From positions 35,330-99,329 of the forward strand of contig CAKRMH010000010.1 of NCBI GenBank assembly GCA_934364805.1: a stretch of 64,000 nt of DNA. Direction: 5' to 3'. The DNA comes from an uncultured Lachnospiraceae bacterium. GTDB taxonomy: Bacteria > Bacillota > Clostridia > Lachnospirales > Lachnospiraceae. Positions 35,429 to 44,538 of the stretch are shown piece after piece. A program made the position numbers and the translations under genes. How positions within the stretch are numbered: the first letter of the stretch is position 1; every line of letters begins with the position of its first letter. The notes below the pieces were generated by a model. The model was given only the letters and a program-made list of their open reading frames with translations. It was not told the origin of the DNA and ran no database searches.

Positions 35429-37160
35429 TACTATTCTCCAATCCTAAATATTCATTCCAAAATTCTACATTAGTTATCTCATGAAGTCTATCTCTCCATT
35501 CAAATCCAACATCACAGATATTTTTTTCTATTAATTTCATTGCTTTCTTACAAGCCAATTTTGCTTCGAGCATTTTAAAAAAGTTCTTTTTATATACACA
35601 GTACTTATCGCTTACCGGATTATATATAAGCATCTCATCTGCACCATCCGGATTTGCATCTGAAATTGTACAATCATATATGACCTGCTTTTTTTTCCCT
35701 GGTAATAAATAAGTCTTCAAAAGTTCTTTTTTTGAGACGATCACTCTAGATGTTTTCTTAACATTCTTCCTGATGCTTTCATCAGCCTCAAGCCATTTTT
35801 TATTACCTTTTACAAGTTCATTATTCAATTCAATTGGATCTAGCTTTTTCAAATAATCTATTCCCTTACAAAAATCCTCAATTCCCCTGCATGCCATGAT
35901 CGTTCTGTAATAATCATAATTAAAAATTGATTTATAAAAAATATCTAAATATTTTTTTGCATAATCACGTATATCTACACCGCCAAATTCAGCCATCACA
36001 ATAAGTTTATTCCTTACATCATAATATACAATATGAGAGCTTCGTTGATTAGAGAAGAATGGATGCCATACCGATATACCATTCATTGTAATTATTGGCA
36101 GCTTACTTCGTACTCCATATTCCACATCATCCATATGGATAAATATTGGCAGTGGCAAATTGTTATCATTAATCACACTAACCGGAATCGCACAATAACA
36201 CCACGCATTATAATTAACATCTCTTTCTCTTTCATTCTGAATGACATTTCTTATAGTAGTCATATTTGCATTTTTCTGTGTAAACGATAAGTTACCATGA
36301 TAATAGAGTGCTCCACTTTCAAACTGCATTTGTTTATCACTCAATACCAACATTCCACCACCAATAATAGAATTTCGATATTCCGGCTTTAATAAACTAA
36401 TTAATGTATATGTTCGTAATACCGCTTCACTATCCAGTAAAATATCATCATCCATTAAAAGAATATGCGTATATTTGTTTGTTTTTTTTGCTTCTAGCAT
36501 ACATCTGGTAAAGCCACCGCTTCCACCATAGTTTCTATTTTTATATAAATGAATCGTTTCTTCATCAAAATTGTTTTCCAGGGTTTGTCCATTATCTGCA
36601 ATAATGACCTCTATTTTATTTTTTTCCAGACAGTCATTCTTTAATTTTTGCAAATTTTTCAGAACATATTCTTCCCTCCGATATGTACATATTCCTATAG
36701 CAAGGCTTGTTTTCTCCGGGGAAACATTCTTTGTTGTAAAATAATTAAATGAATGCAGATATACATCCGTTTCTAAGGCCTGAACCATAAAATAAGCTAT
36801 AACCGCCTTATCATGATCCGGATATTCAAATGTCAAATGTTCTCTTTTCGAAGTGGTTTTTTCATAACATGGAGTATTATCTCCCCAACGTCTTATTATA
36901 TTTTTATCATCTATCCATGCAAAGCAGATATAAATTTTACATTTTCCTTTTACATCAAGTTCAACACCAAATGAATCGGCAACGGAATATTTTTTCCATT
37001 TTCTTATTGATAAAGAATTAAAGTATGTGTCTGTTGCAATATAGCCATTTTTCTTAATAACTAAACTATTATCCTCTACAAAAAAGTTGTCTCCGTTATA
37101 GTACATTTCATCTATATCACAAATATCTTTTGTGCTATTTAACATTCCCTGTATCTGCAT
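35418..37160 (-). CDS. Second GlfT2-like family 2 galactofuranosyltransferase
   Basis: 580 residues with the same layout as the 22913 protein: an N-terminal beta domain (CKIYICFAWIDDKN), then EVIIADNGQ, KNRNYGGSGGFTRCMLEAKK, the metal motif LLMDDDILLD, HMDDVEYGVR and VWHPFFSN. The conserved His of the VWH motif and the Asp clusters are intact. In mycobacteria and in Gram-positive galactofuranose loci, paired GlfT-type enzymes start and extend the chain, so division of labour between the two is likely. Glf-dependent donor supply is 10 kb away in the same operon. Confidence 0.86.
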   Translation of the reverse strand: MQIQGMLNSTKDICDIDEMYYNGDNFFVEDNSLVIKKNGYIATDTYFNSLSIRKWKKYSVADSFGVELDVKGKCKIYICFAWIDDKNIIRRWGDNTPCYEKTTSKREHLTFEYPDHDKAVIAYFMVQALETDVYLHSFNYFTTKNVSPEKTSLAIGICTYRREEYVLKNLQKLKNDCLEKNKIEVIIADNGQTLENNFDEETIHLYKNRNYGGSGGFTRCMLEAKKTNKYTHILLMDDDILLDSEAVLRTYTLISLLKPEYRNSIIGGGMLVLSDKQMQFESGALYYHGNLSFTQKNANMTTIRNVIQNERERDVNYNAWCYCAIPVSVINDNNLPLPIFIHMDDVEYGVRSKLPIITMNGISVWHPFFSNQRSSHIVYYDVRNKLIVMAEFGGVDIRDYAKKYLDIFYKSIFNYDYYRTIMACRGIEDFCKGIDYLKKLDPIELNNELVKGNKKWLEADESIRKNVKKTSRVIVSKKELLKTYLLPGKKKQVIYDCTISDANPDGADEMLIYNPVSDKYCVYKKNFFKMLEAKLACKKAMKLIEKNICDVGFEWRDRLHEITNVEFWNEYLGLENSNEK

Positions 37161-37194
37161 ACGAAGTCCTCCACCTCAATTACTTTCTTTTTTC

Positions 37195-38811
37195 TCAATT
37201 TTCAATTCCCTCTTTCTTTTTTAAATTCTGATATTCATGACAAACCTTTTTGGTTTCTCCAACCATCTTTAAATGTCCTTTTTCAATCCAGACACATCTA
37301 GAGCAGTTCTCTATTATTGTATTCATGCTATGACTTACTAATAAAACTGTACTTCCTCCATGAATCATCTCCTTTATTTTCTTTAAACTTTTTTCTCTGA
37401 AAAATTCATCTCCTACACTTAATACCTCATCCAGTATTAATATTTCTGCGGCAGCACCAGCTGTTGCAATAGCAAATCCTAATCTGCTTACCATACCACT
37501 TGAAAAATTTTTCACTTTTTCTTCCATAAATCCGTCTAGTTCTGCGAATTCAACAATTTCCTGATAATGCGTATCTAAAAATTCTTTTGAAAATCCAATT
37601 ATGGATCCGTTTAAATACACATTTTCTTTTGCCGTAAGCTCACCATCAAATCCGGTTCCCAAGGTTAATAACTGAATTTTGGATTTATCAGCAACAACCC
37701 TTCCTTTGGTTGGAACTAATGCACCTGAAACAATCTTTAGTAATGTACTTTTTCCTGACCCATTTGTTCCAATTATTCCAATTACTTCTCCCCTATATAC
37801 GTCAAACGATACATCATCTAATGCCTTAAATTCTCTATAAGACACCTGTCTTTTAATCTTTTGTATTATAAAATCCTTTATTCCAGAAGTATTCGAAGTC
37901 GCAATTTTAAATCTCATCGTAACACCTTCAACCCGAATGACTGGATCATCATCTGTATCGTCATCTGAATTATCAACATTTTCATATGGCATTTCATCTT
38001 TTTGTATATCATCAAAATCAATCATATTAATATCATTGATACCATTTGTTGTACTTTTTATATTTTTAATTTTCTTTTTCTTTTTCATTTTTCTTTTTTT
38101 CTTTATTTTATTGACTTTCTGATTTTTTAGCAAAATAAGACCGCATAGTAAAGCTAGTAGAATTGCGATAAAAAGACATAAAATCCCCCTTACTGGGATA
38201 TTTGCCGAACCTTTTTCCTCATTCTCTCTTGTCGAGTCCACTTCACCCTGCGTTTTAGTTTCACTTGAAATATTTGTCACATTTTCATTCGCAATAGTTT
38301 CGCTCTCCTGATTTTCATTGATCGAATCAGTAGTTACATCTTTATTCTCTAATTCACTAACAGTATCCTCTCCAGAGATTCTGACCTCAACTACGCTTAA
38401 ATCATTGATTGTTATTTTTTCATTCTGTGAATTATCCACCGCTGCAGATTTTACAGATAACTGTGTATTTCCACCACTTAATGTACGAAACGTTAACCAG
38501 AGCTTTTCTTCCTTTGCATTACTTGTGCCACTAAACTTCATTATGCCCATAGTTTCATCTACTTCGCTTGCACCACTTACATACTGCAGATATCTAGGAT
38601 CATAAGATATTTCAACCTCATATTGTCCCACTGTCTCTTCACTGCGAATATAGACTCCGACATTAAATTCCTCATTGAATTCTTTTTCATACCAATTCGA
38701 ACCAAAAGTTATTGTCCCATCTGCTGCATATATATATACCGCAGAATCCATTATTGTAAAAATCACAGCACATATTAATGTAATTATTTTTATAGTTCTC
38801 TTCATAATCAT
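37195..38811 (-). CDS. Polysaccharide ABC exporter ATPase with N-terminal secreted cohesin-like domain
   Basis: 538 residues. It starts with a signal-like helix (to about 30), then a cohesin-type beta domain at about 31-150 (NVGVYIRSEETVGQYEVEIS, YDPRYLQYVSGA), an acidic Asn/Glu/Thr-rich linker, a membrane helix at about 209-230 and a Lys-rich patch. From about 292 to 530 comes a Wzt/TagH-type ATPase: GTNGSGKST, signature FSSGMVSRLGFAIA, Walker B ILILDEVLSVGD and switch LLVSHSM. The implied topology puts the cohesin-like domain outside and the ATPase inside. The usual cytoplasmic Wzt C-terminal sugar-binding domain is missing. The start overlaps the permease gene by 4 bases. Confidence 0.9.
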   Translation of the reverse strand: MIMKRTIKIITLICAVIFTIMDSAVYIYAADGTITFGSNWYEKEFNEEFNVGVYIRSEETVGQYEVEISYDPRYLQYVSGASEVDETMGIMKFSGTSNAKEEKLWLTFRTLSGGNTQLSVKSAAVDNSQNEKITINDLSVVEVRISGEDTVSELENKDVTTDSINENQESETIANENVTNISSETKTQGEVDSTRENEEKGSANIPVRGILCLFIAILLALLCGLILLKNQKVNKIKKKRKMKKKKKIKNIKSTTNGINDINMIDFDDIQKDEMPYENVDNSDDDTDDDPVIRVEGVTMRFKIATSNTSGIKDFIIQKIKRQVSYREFKALDDVSFDVYRGEVIGIIGTNGSGKSTLLKIVSGALVPTKGRVVADKSKIQLLTLGTGFDGELTAKENVYLNGSIIGFSKEFLDTHYQEIVEFAELDGFMEEKVKNFSSGMVSRLGFAIATAGAAAEILILDEVLSVGDEFFREKSLKKIKEMIHGGSTVLLVSHSMNTIIENCSRCVWIEKGHLKMVGETKKVCHEYQNLKKKEGIEN

Positions 38812-39572
38812 ATTTTTTCAACCAATTTATTCATATTTTTTTTAAATACTACTTCCCCGATAAAAAGAGCAAATGCACACCAAAACATCTGCTCTATCCA
38901 TGCCGTTAATTCTGGTATTTTTCCATTCATCACGATCGAACGAAACAAATATGTTCCATTATATATTGGTGTTATCCGAATAAACATTTGGAGCCCTTGA
39001 GATACACGTTCTATTGGAAATATTATTGCGGATCCAAACATTACTAATGTCATAAGTATTGAATACAAATATCGTATATCCTCAAAAAAAACACAAATCA
39101 CAGCTAGAACTTCTCCAAAGCCAAATACTGTTAATACAATGGATAAAATAACTGGTATAACCAATATGTCTAATGCTCTGAATGGTATTTTATAATAAAT
39201 TAATACTGCAACAAACGCTATTAACATATAGATTGAATTAACTAAAGCTGTATACACTCTTTCAAAGACAAAAATACGCATTGGAATTTTTGTGTGTAAA
39301 AGAAAATTCTTGTTCTGCACGATAGAAAGCATGGCTCCTTCCATCCCCGATTTATAAAGAGTATATATAATAAATCCTGAGAAAAAATAAACCTGGAAAT
39401 TGTCTATATCGTGTTTAAAGATTGTTCCATAAAGGGTTGACATAACCACCATAAACAATAAGGGATTAAATACATTCCAAAATGTACCCAATTGCGTGCC
39501 TGAATTTAATCTTCTTGTTTCTTTTCTATTCAATTGTTTGATAACGAAAATGTACTGTTTTATATCTTTCAA
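38808..39572 (-). CDS. ABC-2 permease of polysaccharide exporter (Wzm/TagG-like)
   Basis: 254 residues with six predicted membrane helices. The amphipathic start IKQYIFVIKQLNRKETRRLN and GTFWNVFNPLLFMVVMSTLYG are typical of Wzm/TagG/RfbA permeases that move lipid-linked polymers. It has no extra domains, in contrast to the second permease just upstream. ATPase, this permease and the fused permease are adjacent, so the transporter may contain a heterodimeric membrane part. Confidence 0.93.
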   Translation of the reverse strand: MKDIKQYIFVIKQLNRKETRRLNSGTQLGTFWNVFNPLLFMVVMSTLYGTIFKHDIDNFQVYFFSGFIIYTLYKSGMEGAMLSIVQNKNFLLHTKIPMRIFVFERVYTALVNSIYMLIAFVAVLIYYKIPFRALDILVIPVILSIVLTVFGFGEVLAVICVFFEDIRYLYSILMTLVMFGSAIIFPIERVSQGLQMFIRITPIYNGTYLFRSIVMNGKIPELTAWIEQMFWCAFALFIGEVVFKKNMNKLVEKI

Positions 39573-39596
39573 TTAAACCAATTATTCCTTTTCTAT

Positions 39597-41456
39597 TTAC
39601 ATTTTTAAGATAATTCGATTTTCATTAATTTTAAAAATGAACACTCCAATTATCAACACACCAATAGCTGTTATACACATATACTCTATATCCTGAATTG
39701 ATGATACCTTCCCATATAAAACACTTTCTCTTGCCACTTTCACTAACACATATAATGGGTTATATTCTACAACCTTTTTTATCCACCCGGAAAGCATATC
39801 TATAGGATAAAACATTGCAATGAGATGATCTAGCAAAATCAAAAAATTAGAGTATATAAAACGTATATCCTTATAAAATGGATAAATAGTCGCCATCAAT
39901 AACGAAATCCCCAAGCTAAAGAATAACATACAAATACAAACTCCCAAAAACATAACACATGTCCATGAAATTCTGATTCGAAATACTATCAGCATCAGAA
40001 TATACGCAATACAGCTAAATCCAAAATTGGTAAATGCAGTATACACTCTTGAAATAATAAAAATTTCTCTCGGCAGCTTCACTTTCTGTATCAACGGCCG
40101 ATTATCCGGCAACACAGTCATCGCTGTTGAGGTTGATGTACTAAACATCTGCCAGATAATATAAGCGGTTAGAAAATATGTTGGGAATTTTTCAATGCTT
40201 GCTTTAAATATACTTGAAAAAATAAGAGACATAACAGCCATATATAGCAATGGATTTAATACACTCCATGCAATCCCCAAAAAACTTCTTGCATATTTTC
40301 TTTTTATTTCTCTACCCGTTAATTCTCTAATTACAAACCAATACTGTTTTATAGAATAAGATCCGTATTTATTTTTTTTGTATAAATAAATATCAATAAT
40401 CAATAGCAATATTAGTATTATCCAGATGATATTTAGCACTGTTCTTCTGCTAATTCCAGCAGACTCACTTTTTGTATTACCGTTTTCCCAGTTTTCCAGT
40501 TTTCCATTCTTAGTATAACGATAATATCCTCCAGAGCCATCCTTCCCGATTGCATAACAAACTGTGTTTGAAGAAATTTCTTCTTCTGTCATCTGATTCG
40601 GAATATCTTTACAAGCCAATACAGACATTACATAATAAGTAGAACCCTGCTCCTGTAATTCATGTACTGCATAATATTGAGAGGTTTCTGTGTTGTATGC
40701 AATCATTGATTGGTTTCCATCTGCATCCATTATCAATAGTACATTTACGTTACAATCCTTGTCTGAAATATATGTAATATTCTTCTTCATGTAGCTTCCG
40801 GTTACCGGAGTATAATTCCACAGAGATATTTGCGGTTCATAATCTGTTATATCTAAAATATAATAATTCTCCCCGTCCTTATTTATACAGCCTACAACCG
40901 GTTTATCTGTCTTGATTCCATATGTATTCTGTGTTTCATTCACACTTTCTTCTTCAAGCAGCTGATCAAAAAAAGAGTTTTCTCCATGATCATCTCCATT
41001 AATGCTTACTGCAGCTGTTGGTTTAGCCGAAACCGAATAGCTAGCCATATCTCCATCATTAGAATATATATGCGCCTCTTGAACTGCAATTCCAGCATTC
41101 CCCCCGCTAACAGCCTTAAATTTTAAATGTTCATAATCAACTTCTTTTCCCCATCCGGTTCCCTTAAGTGTTAATATGCCGTCTTTTTCTTCCTCGGCAC
41201 CGGAAACATAGGTCATTCTGGTATTATCATACCGTAGCTTGACCTCATAATAGCCAATATTTCCATCGGCATTTATATTTACTTGTATTTCAATTTCATC
41301 GCCTTCATCAACAGTATATTGCGATTCTTTAAATGAAATTGCCGCATCTGCTGCATACACATCAAGTTGATCATGCATAAAAACAAACGAAATGAATACC
41401 ATAGCAATTATGGAGAAAATACTCTTTTTCATTTCCTCTTTATGAGTTTGTGTCAT
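39597..41456 (-). CDS. ABC-2 permease fused to N-terminal secreted cohesin-like domain
   Basis: 619 residues. Signal-like helix to about 35; cohesin-type domain about 36-150 (AISFKESQYTVDEGDEIEIQ, GYYEVKLRYDNTRMTYVSGA, HLKFKAVSGGNAGI); a second extracellular region about 185-335 with Tyr-rich repeats (GENYYILDITDYEP, GSTYYVMSV, GGYYRYTKNG); a membrane helix at about 345-368; then a Wzm-type permease (IKQYWFVIRELTGREIKRKY, GIAWSVLNPLLYMAVMSLIF) with six helices. It is the partner of the 38808 permease and of the ATPase with the same kind of head domain. The extracellular part may bind emerging glycan or a cell-wall partner. Function of the head is inference. Confidence 0.88.
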   Translation of the reverse strand: MTQTHKEEMKKSIFSIIAMVFISFVFMHDQLDVYAADAAISFKESQYTVDEGDEIEIQVNINADGNIGYYEVKLRYDNTRMTYVSGAEEEKDGILTLKGTGWGKEVDYEHLKFKAVSGGNAGIAVQEAHIYSNDGDMASYSVSAKPTAAVSINGDDHGENSFFDQLLEEESVNETQNTYGIKTDKPVVGCINKDGENYYILDITDYEPQISLWNYTPVTGSYMKKNITYISDKDCNVNVLLIMDADGNQSMIAYNTETSQYYAVHELQEQGSTYYVMSVLACKDIPNQMTEEEISSNTVCYAIGKDGSGGYYRYTKNGKLENWENGNTKSESAGISRRTVLNIIWIILILLLIIDIYLYKKNKYGSYSIKQYWFVIRELTGREIKRKYARSFLGIAWSVLNPLLYMAVMSLIFSSIFKASIEKFPTYFLTAYIIWQMFSTSTSTAMTVLPDNRPLIQKVKLPREIFIISRVYTAFTNFGFSCIAYILMLIVFRIRISWTCVMFLGVCICMLFFSLGISLLMATIYPFYKDIRFIYSNFLILLDHLIAMFYPIDMLSGWIKKVVEYNPLYVLVKVARESVLYGKVSSIQDIEYMCITAIGVLIIGVFIFKINENRIILKM

Positions 41457-41468
41457 ATTTCTAATTAC

Positions 41469-42845
41469 CTATTTTCTTTTTATTTGTTTGCGGAGATATA
41501 CAAACCATTTATAAAAACGAATATGAAATCGTTCCAGCTGATATCCCCATCTGTTATTTTCATATATTCTGGCTGCACTTCCTTCTATCCATGCACTTTC
41601 ATATATGATATTTTTCCTTATTCCTGTAATGATCAATATTTTATTTATAAAATGTTGATCATGCAGCTGTTTTTTTGACAAATTTTCCGCTACCATCTTA
41701 TAATTTCCATCGTTCACATCATCAGAAAACAAATTGGAACCATATGCATTAATTTCTAATTTCCCTGGTCTGGACATAAACAAAAAAAGCAATTTTTCTA
41801 TGAGCTTGTCATCTACAATTTCAGTCTTTTTTTCCTGAAAAATGGTTTTCATATTTTCAAGTAATCTCTCCAATATTTTTATGTTTGCTCCCATTTGCTC
41901 CTGATTGGGATTGCTATTTCCATTCAATATTGGAACATATTCCTGGCTCATATTCTGATACCCTGTGGTCATCCCCTCGCAAGAAGAAATTACGGTTTCA
42001 AACAATGAATTACTAAATCGAATTTTTCTCTTAATCCCAGTAGTTGCTGAGAAATAAAACGCATTATACTGCCCTTCTTTTATATTTTGTGGAGTATCAT
42101 ACATACCAAAATAACAACCAGATACTTTTATTGCTGGATTCACAATCTGAACTAATTGTTCAATGGACTGCTGTAATGTACCGATCCATCCACTATCAAC
42201 GATAAAATATTTATCATCATCGCATAACCCCTCCTGCTTCAAATACTCAACAGCTGGTTGAAATGCTTTGATCGAATGCTGCTTAATGTATCTTCGAACA
42301 AGCCTGCTGGTTCTTAATTGCTCTCTAAATTTCATTACCTGATTGTAATTCAGGATGATTTCTTTTTGGTCTTCAATTCCAATCTCTTTGAGAACTTCTT
42401 CAACCTCTTCGTCATTCAAGCCGCCTCTTTTCAAAATCTTGATTGGTGTAACATCAATCCCTCCTACGCAGATACTGTCAATACTTTTATCCAGATTCAG
42501 ATGATATGCGGGCATTCTCATAGAATATCTTGACACATGTAAATATCTGCATTGAATATGTGCTCCTCTCATCTCTGACAATTGCTTTGCTGTCAGATAC
42601 ATCTGATACCCATCACGGCTCAAAAAGTAAATTCTATTTTTTCCTTCTGTTTCAGCCTTTTTTAGTACCCATTCCACAAACCCGATAATGGTTGGCGAAA
42701 AAACGCATAAATATAATAACTGTGACGCAGGTATCCCTTTTTTATTCTCATATTCATATTCGCTAACTGTCTTTATAATGGCCTGTTTTAGTAATGGCGA
42801 ATTCTCCAGGCAATTCATGTATTCCCTGATCCTGGAACTGTTCAT
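41469..42845 (-). CDS. Capsule-locus protein related to the C-terminal half of the HAD fusion
   Basis: 458 residues without signal peptide or clear membrane helices. Landmarks are RIYFLSRDGYQMYLTAKQL near 72 and YFIVDSGWIGTLQQSIEQL near 220, matching VLFLSRDGDILKQVY and VAVDIGWAGSGALSLDYLV in the 20824 protein, but the HAD phosphatase portion is absent. The repeated aromatic and charged pattern suggests an alpha/beta enzyme with a polysaccharide-assembly role. No reaction can be assigned. It starts the block containing the exporter genes, 12 bases before the fused permease. Confidence 0.65.
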   Translation of the reverse strand: MNSSRIREYMNCLENSPLLKQAIIKTVSEYEYENKKGIPASQLLYLCVFSPTIIGFVEWVLKKAETEGKNRIYFLSRDGYQMYLTAKQLSEMRGAHIQCRYLHVSRYSMRMPAYHLNLDKSIDSICVGGIDVTPIKILKRGGLNDEEVEEVLKEIGIEDQKEIILNYNQVMKFREQLRTSRLVRRYIKQHSIKAFQPAVEYLKQEGLCDDDKYFIVDSGWIGTLQQSIEQLVQIVNPAIKVSGCYFGMYDTPQNIKEGQYNAFYFSATTGIKRKIRFSNSLFETVISSCEGMTTGYQNMSQEYVPILNGNSNPNQEQMGANIKILERLLENMKTIFQEKKTEIVDDKLIEKLLFLFMSRPGKLEINAYGSNLFSDDVNDGNYKMVAENLSKKQLHDQHFINKILIITGIRKNIIYESAWIEGSAARIYENNRWGYQLERFHIRFYKWFVYLRKQIKRK

Positions 42846-42868
42846 AATCTATATACCCTTTCTATCAA

Positions 42869-43693
42869 CTATTCATTCTGTACATCCTCATTATTGCCTT
42901 CGTTGCCCGAAGTATCTGTTCCAGAGTTGTTTGTTTCCGAATTATTCGTTTCTGAATTGCCAGGCTCTGAACTGTTCGTTCCTGGATTATTGTTTCCCGG
43001 GTTATCTGCTCCTGAATTGTTCGTTCCTGAATTGTTCGTTCCTGGATTGTTAGTTTCCAGGTCATTCGTCTCTGAATTGTTCGTTCCCGGATTATTGGTT
43101 TCCTGATTATTGGTCTCTGAATTGTTGGTTCCCTGATTATTGGCAGGTGGATTATTGCTTCCCTGATTATTCGTTTCTGGATTATTGGCAGATGGATTAT
43201 TGGTTTCCTGATTATTCAGTTCCCCGCTATCAGCTGCTGGATTGCTTACTCCAGCCCCCTGTCCTCTATCCACATCTTGTGATGCAGGATCGTCACTGCT
43301 ATCCTCATCCTTTTTTTCTTTTATCACTTCATTTACCACATATGCAACTCTTCCGTCATAAACAATCTGATAAAATAAATGATCTTCTGTTTTCCCAAAC
43401 ACCAGAATACGATCACCTTTTTGGACATTTCCAATAACAGATGCATTCACATCCGGCTGACTATAAACTTCTGAATCAGCAGTAATCGTTCTTTCTTGTG
43501 TTTCAGCATCTGCTTTAACATCTGAAACACCCGGAATATAATCTTGCGTATTCTCTGTTTCACTCACAGGCAATACATTCGCTTCCTCTAGTCCAGCAAA
43601 TGTGCTGTATTCTGTTGAGTCCGTATTTGCACTACCGCAGGAGACCAACTGTGCGGCTATGACTATCATCACTAATATCTTTGCTTTTTTCAT
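42869..43693 (-). CDS. SH3b-domain lipoprotein with Asn-rich repeat tail
   Basis: 274 residues. Lipobox QLVSCG at about residues 15-20 after a short hydrophobic core, so the mature protein begins at Cys and is lipid-anchored outside. A bacterial SH3 domain is at about 65-125 (TADSEVYSQPDVNASVIGNV, YQIVYDGRVAYVV). The rest is low-complexity NNPGTNNSE/NNQETNN repeats with one Gly or Ser per unit, a likely flexible wall-spanning spacer. SH3b domains often bind peptidoglycan. The gene starts inside the last 62 bases of the glycosyltransferase gene upstream, in a different frame, with GGTGGA 5 bases before its ATG. Confidence 0.85.
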   Translation of the reverse strand: MKKAKILVMIVIAAQLVSCGSANTDSTEYSTFAGLEEANVLPVSETENTQDYIPGVSDVKADAETQERTITADSEVYSQPDVNASVIGNVQKGDRILVFGKTEDHLFYQIVYDGRVAYVVNEVIKEKKDEDSSDDPASQDVDRGQGAGVSNPAADSGELNNQETNNPSANNPETNNQGSNNPPANNQGTNNSETNNQETNNPGTNNSETNDLETNNPGTNNSGTNNSGADNPGNNNPGTNSSEPGNSETNNSETNNSGTDTSGNEGNNEDVQNE

Positions 43694-44525
43694 GTTCCAC
43701 CAACTCCATCGTCTGCTTTTCCGCAGAAGACTCTTTTCTCTTATAAAATGCTAATGCCCATGCTGGTACCATGCATGCGATAATCGGACGTAATACATAA
43801 ACCCATCCTAAGGGAAATAAGATACCTAATTTTTTAAAATTACGATATCTGCACTTCGCCTCATTCCATCTATGTTTCAAGCTTCTTCTCTTGTAAGACT
43901 CTGAATCTTCTCTATAGCAGAACAGATATTCCTGCAGATTTGCACCTTTTAGTCCCACTTCCCGCAGATTCATAAAAATCTCATAATCCTCGCACCTCAG
44001 AGTATCTTTTGATTCTACATACCCTAAATCTGAATCAAAAATTTCCGCTCGATACATAACGGTGGGATGCGCATACGGAGAAAACTTCAAATAATCTTCT
44101 TTCTTTGGAAACTCAGGCATTGCACGTCTTCCCCATTTTCCCTTTTCATCAAATAACTCTATATTGCACCCAACCCATGCATAATCTGGATTATTTTCCA
44201 GGAATTGCTTTTGTTTTTGCAGCCTGTCTGGATATGAAATGTCATCACAATCCATTCTTGCTATGTATTTTCCCTTCGCTTTATCAATACACGCATTTAA
44301 AGAAAATGCCAATCCATGATTTTCATCCTGGCCAATCAAAACAATACGATCATCCAATTCACAAACTTCTCTTAGAATCTTCCCTGCCTCCGGATGTGAG
44401 CCATCATCATAAATAATAAACTCAAAATCACGAAATGACTGATGTAAAATTGAATTAACAGAATCCAAAAGAATTTCTTTATTAAACTGATTGTAAACGC
44501 CCATAATTACGGATATTTCCGGCAT
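43632..44525 (-). CDS. Family 2 glycosyltransferase
   Basis: 297 residues, single GT-A domain: ISVIMGVYNQFNKEILLDSV, FIIYDDGSHPEAGKIL, NHGLAFSLNACIDKAKGKYI and the metal motif ARMDCDDIS. The acceptor-side HPTVMYRAEIF and EDYEIFMNLREVG match EpsE/WfgS-like capsule transferases. A hydrophobic, membrane-associating helix (PIIACMVPAWALAFY) lies near the C-terminus. The last 20 codons overlap the lipoprotein gene. Donor unknown; rhamnose is one possibility, since no dedicated rhamnosyltransferase is otherwise recognised here. Confidence 0.9.
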   Translation of the reverse strand: MPEISVIMGVYNQFNKEILLDSVNSILHQSFRDFEFIIYDDGSHPEAGKILREVCELDDRIVLIGQDENHGLAFSLNACIDKAKGKYIARMDCDDISYPDRLQKQKQFLENNPDYAWVGCNIELFDEKGKWGRRAMPEFPKKEDYLKFSPYAHPTVMYRAEIFDSDLGYVESKDTLRCEDYEIFMNLREVGLKGANLQEYLFCYREDSESYKRRSLKHRWNEAKCRYRNFKKLGILFPLGWVYVLRPIIACMVPAWALAFYKRKESSAEKQTMELVEHEKSKDISDDSHSRTVGLLR

Positions 44526-44538
44526 TTAGTTTCCCCCT

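Noticed and set aside
42865..43437. Repetitive open frames on both strands across the lipoprotein tail
   Set aside because: They are shadows of the Asn-rich repeats, which keep all frames free of stops.
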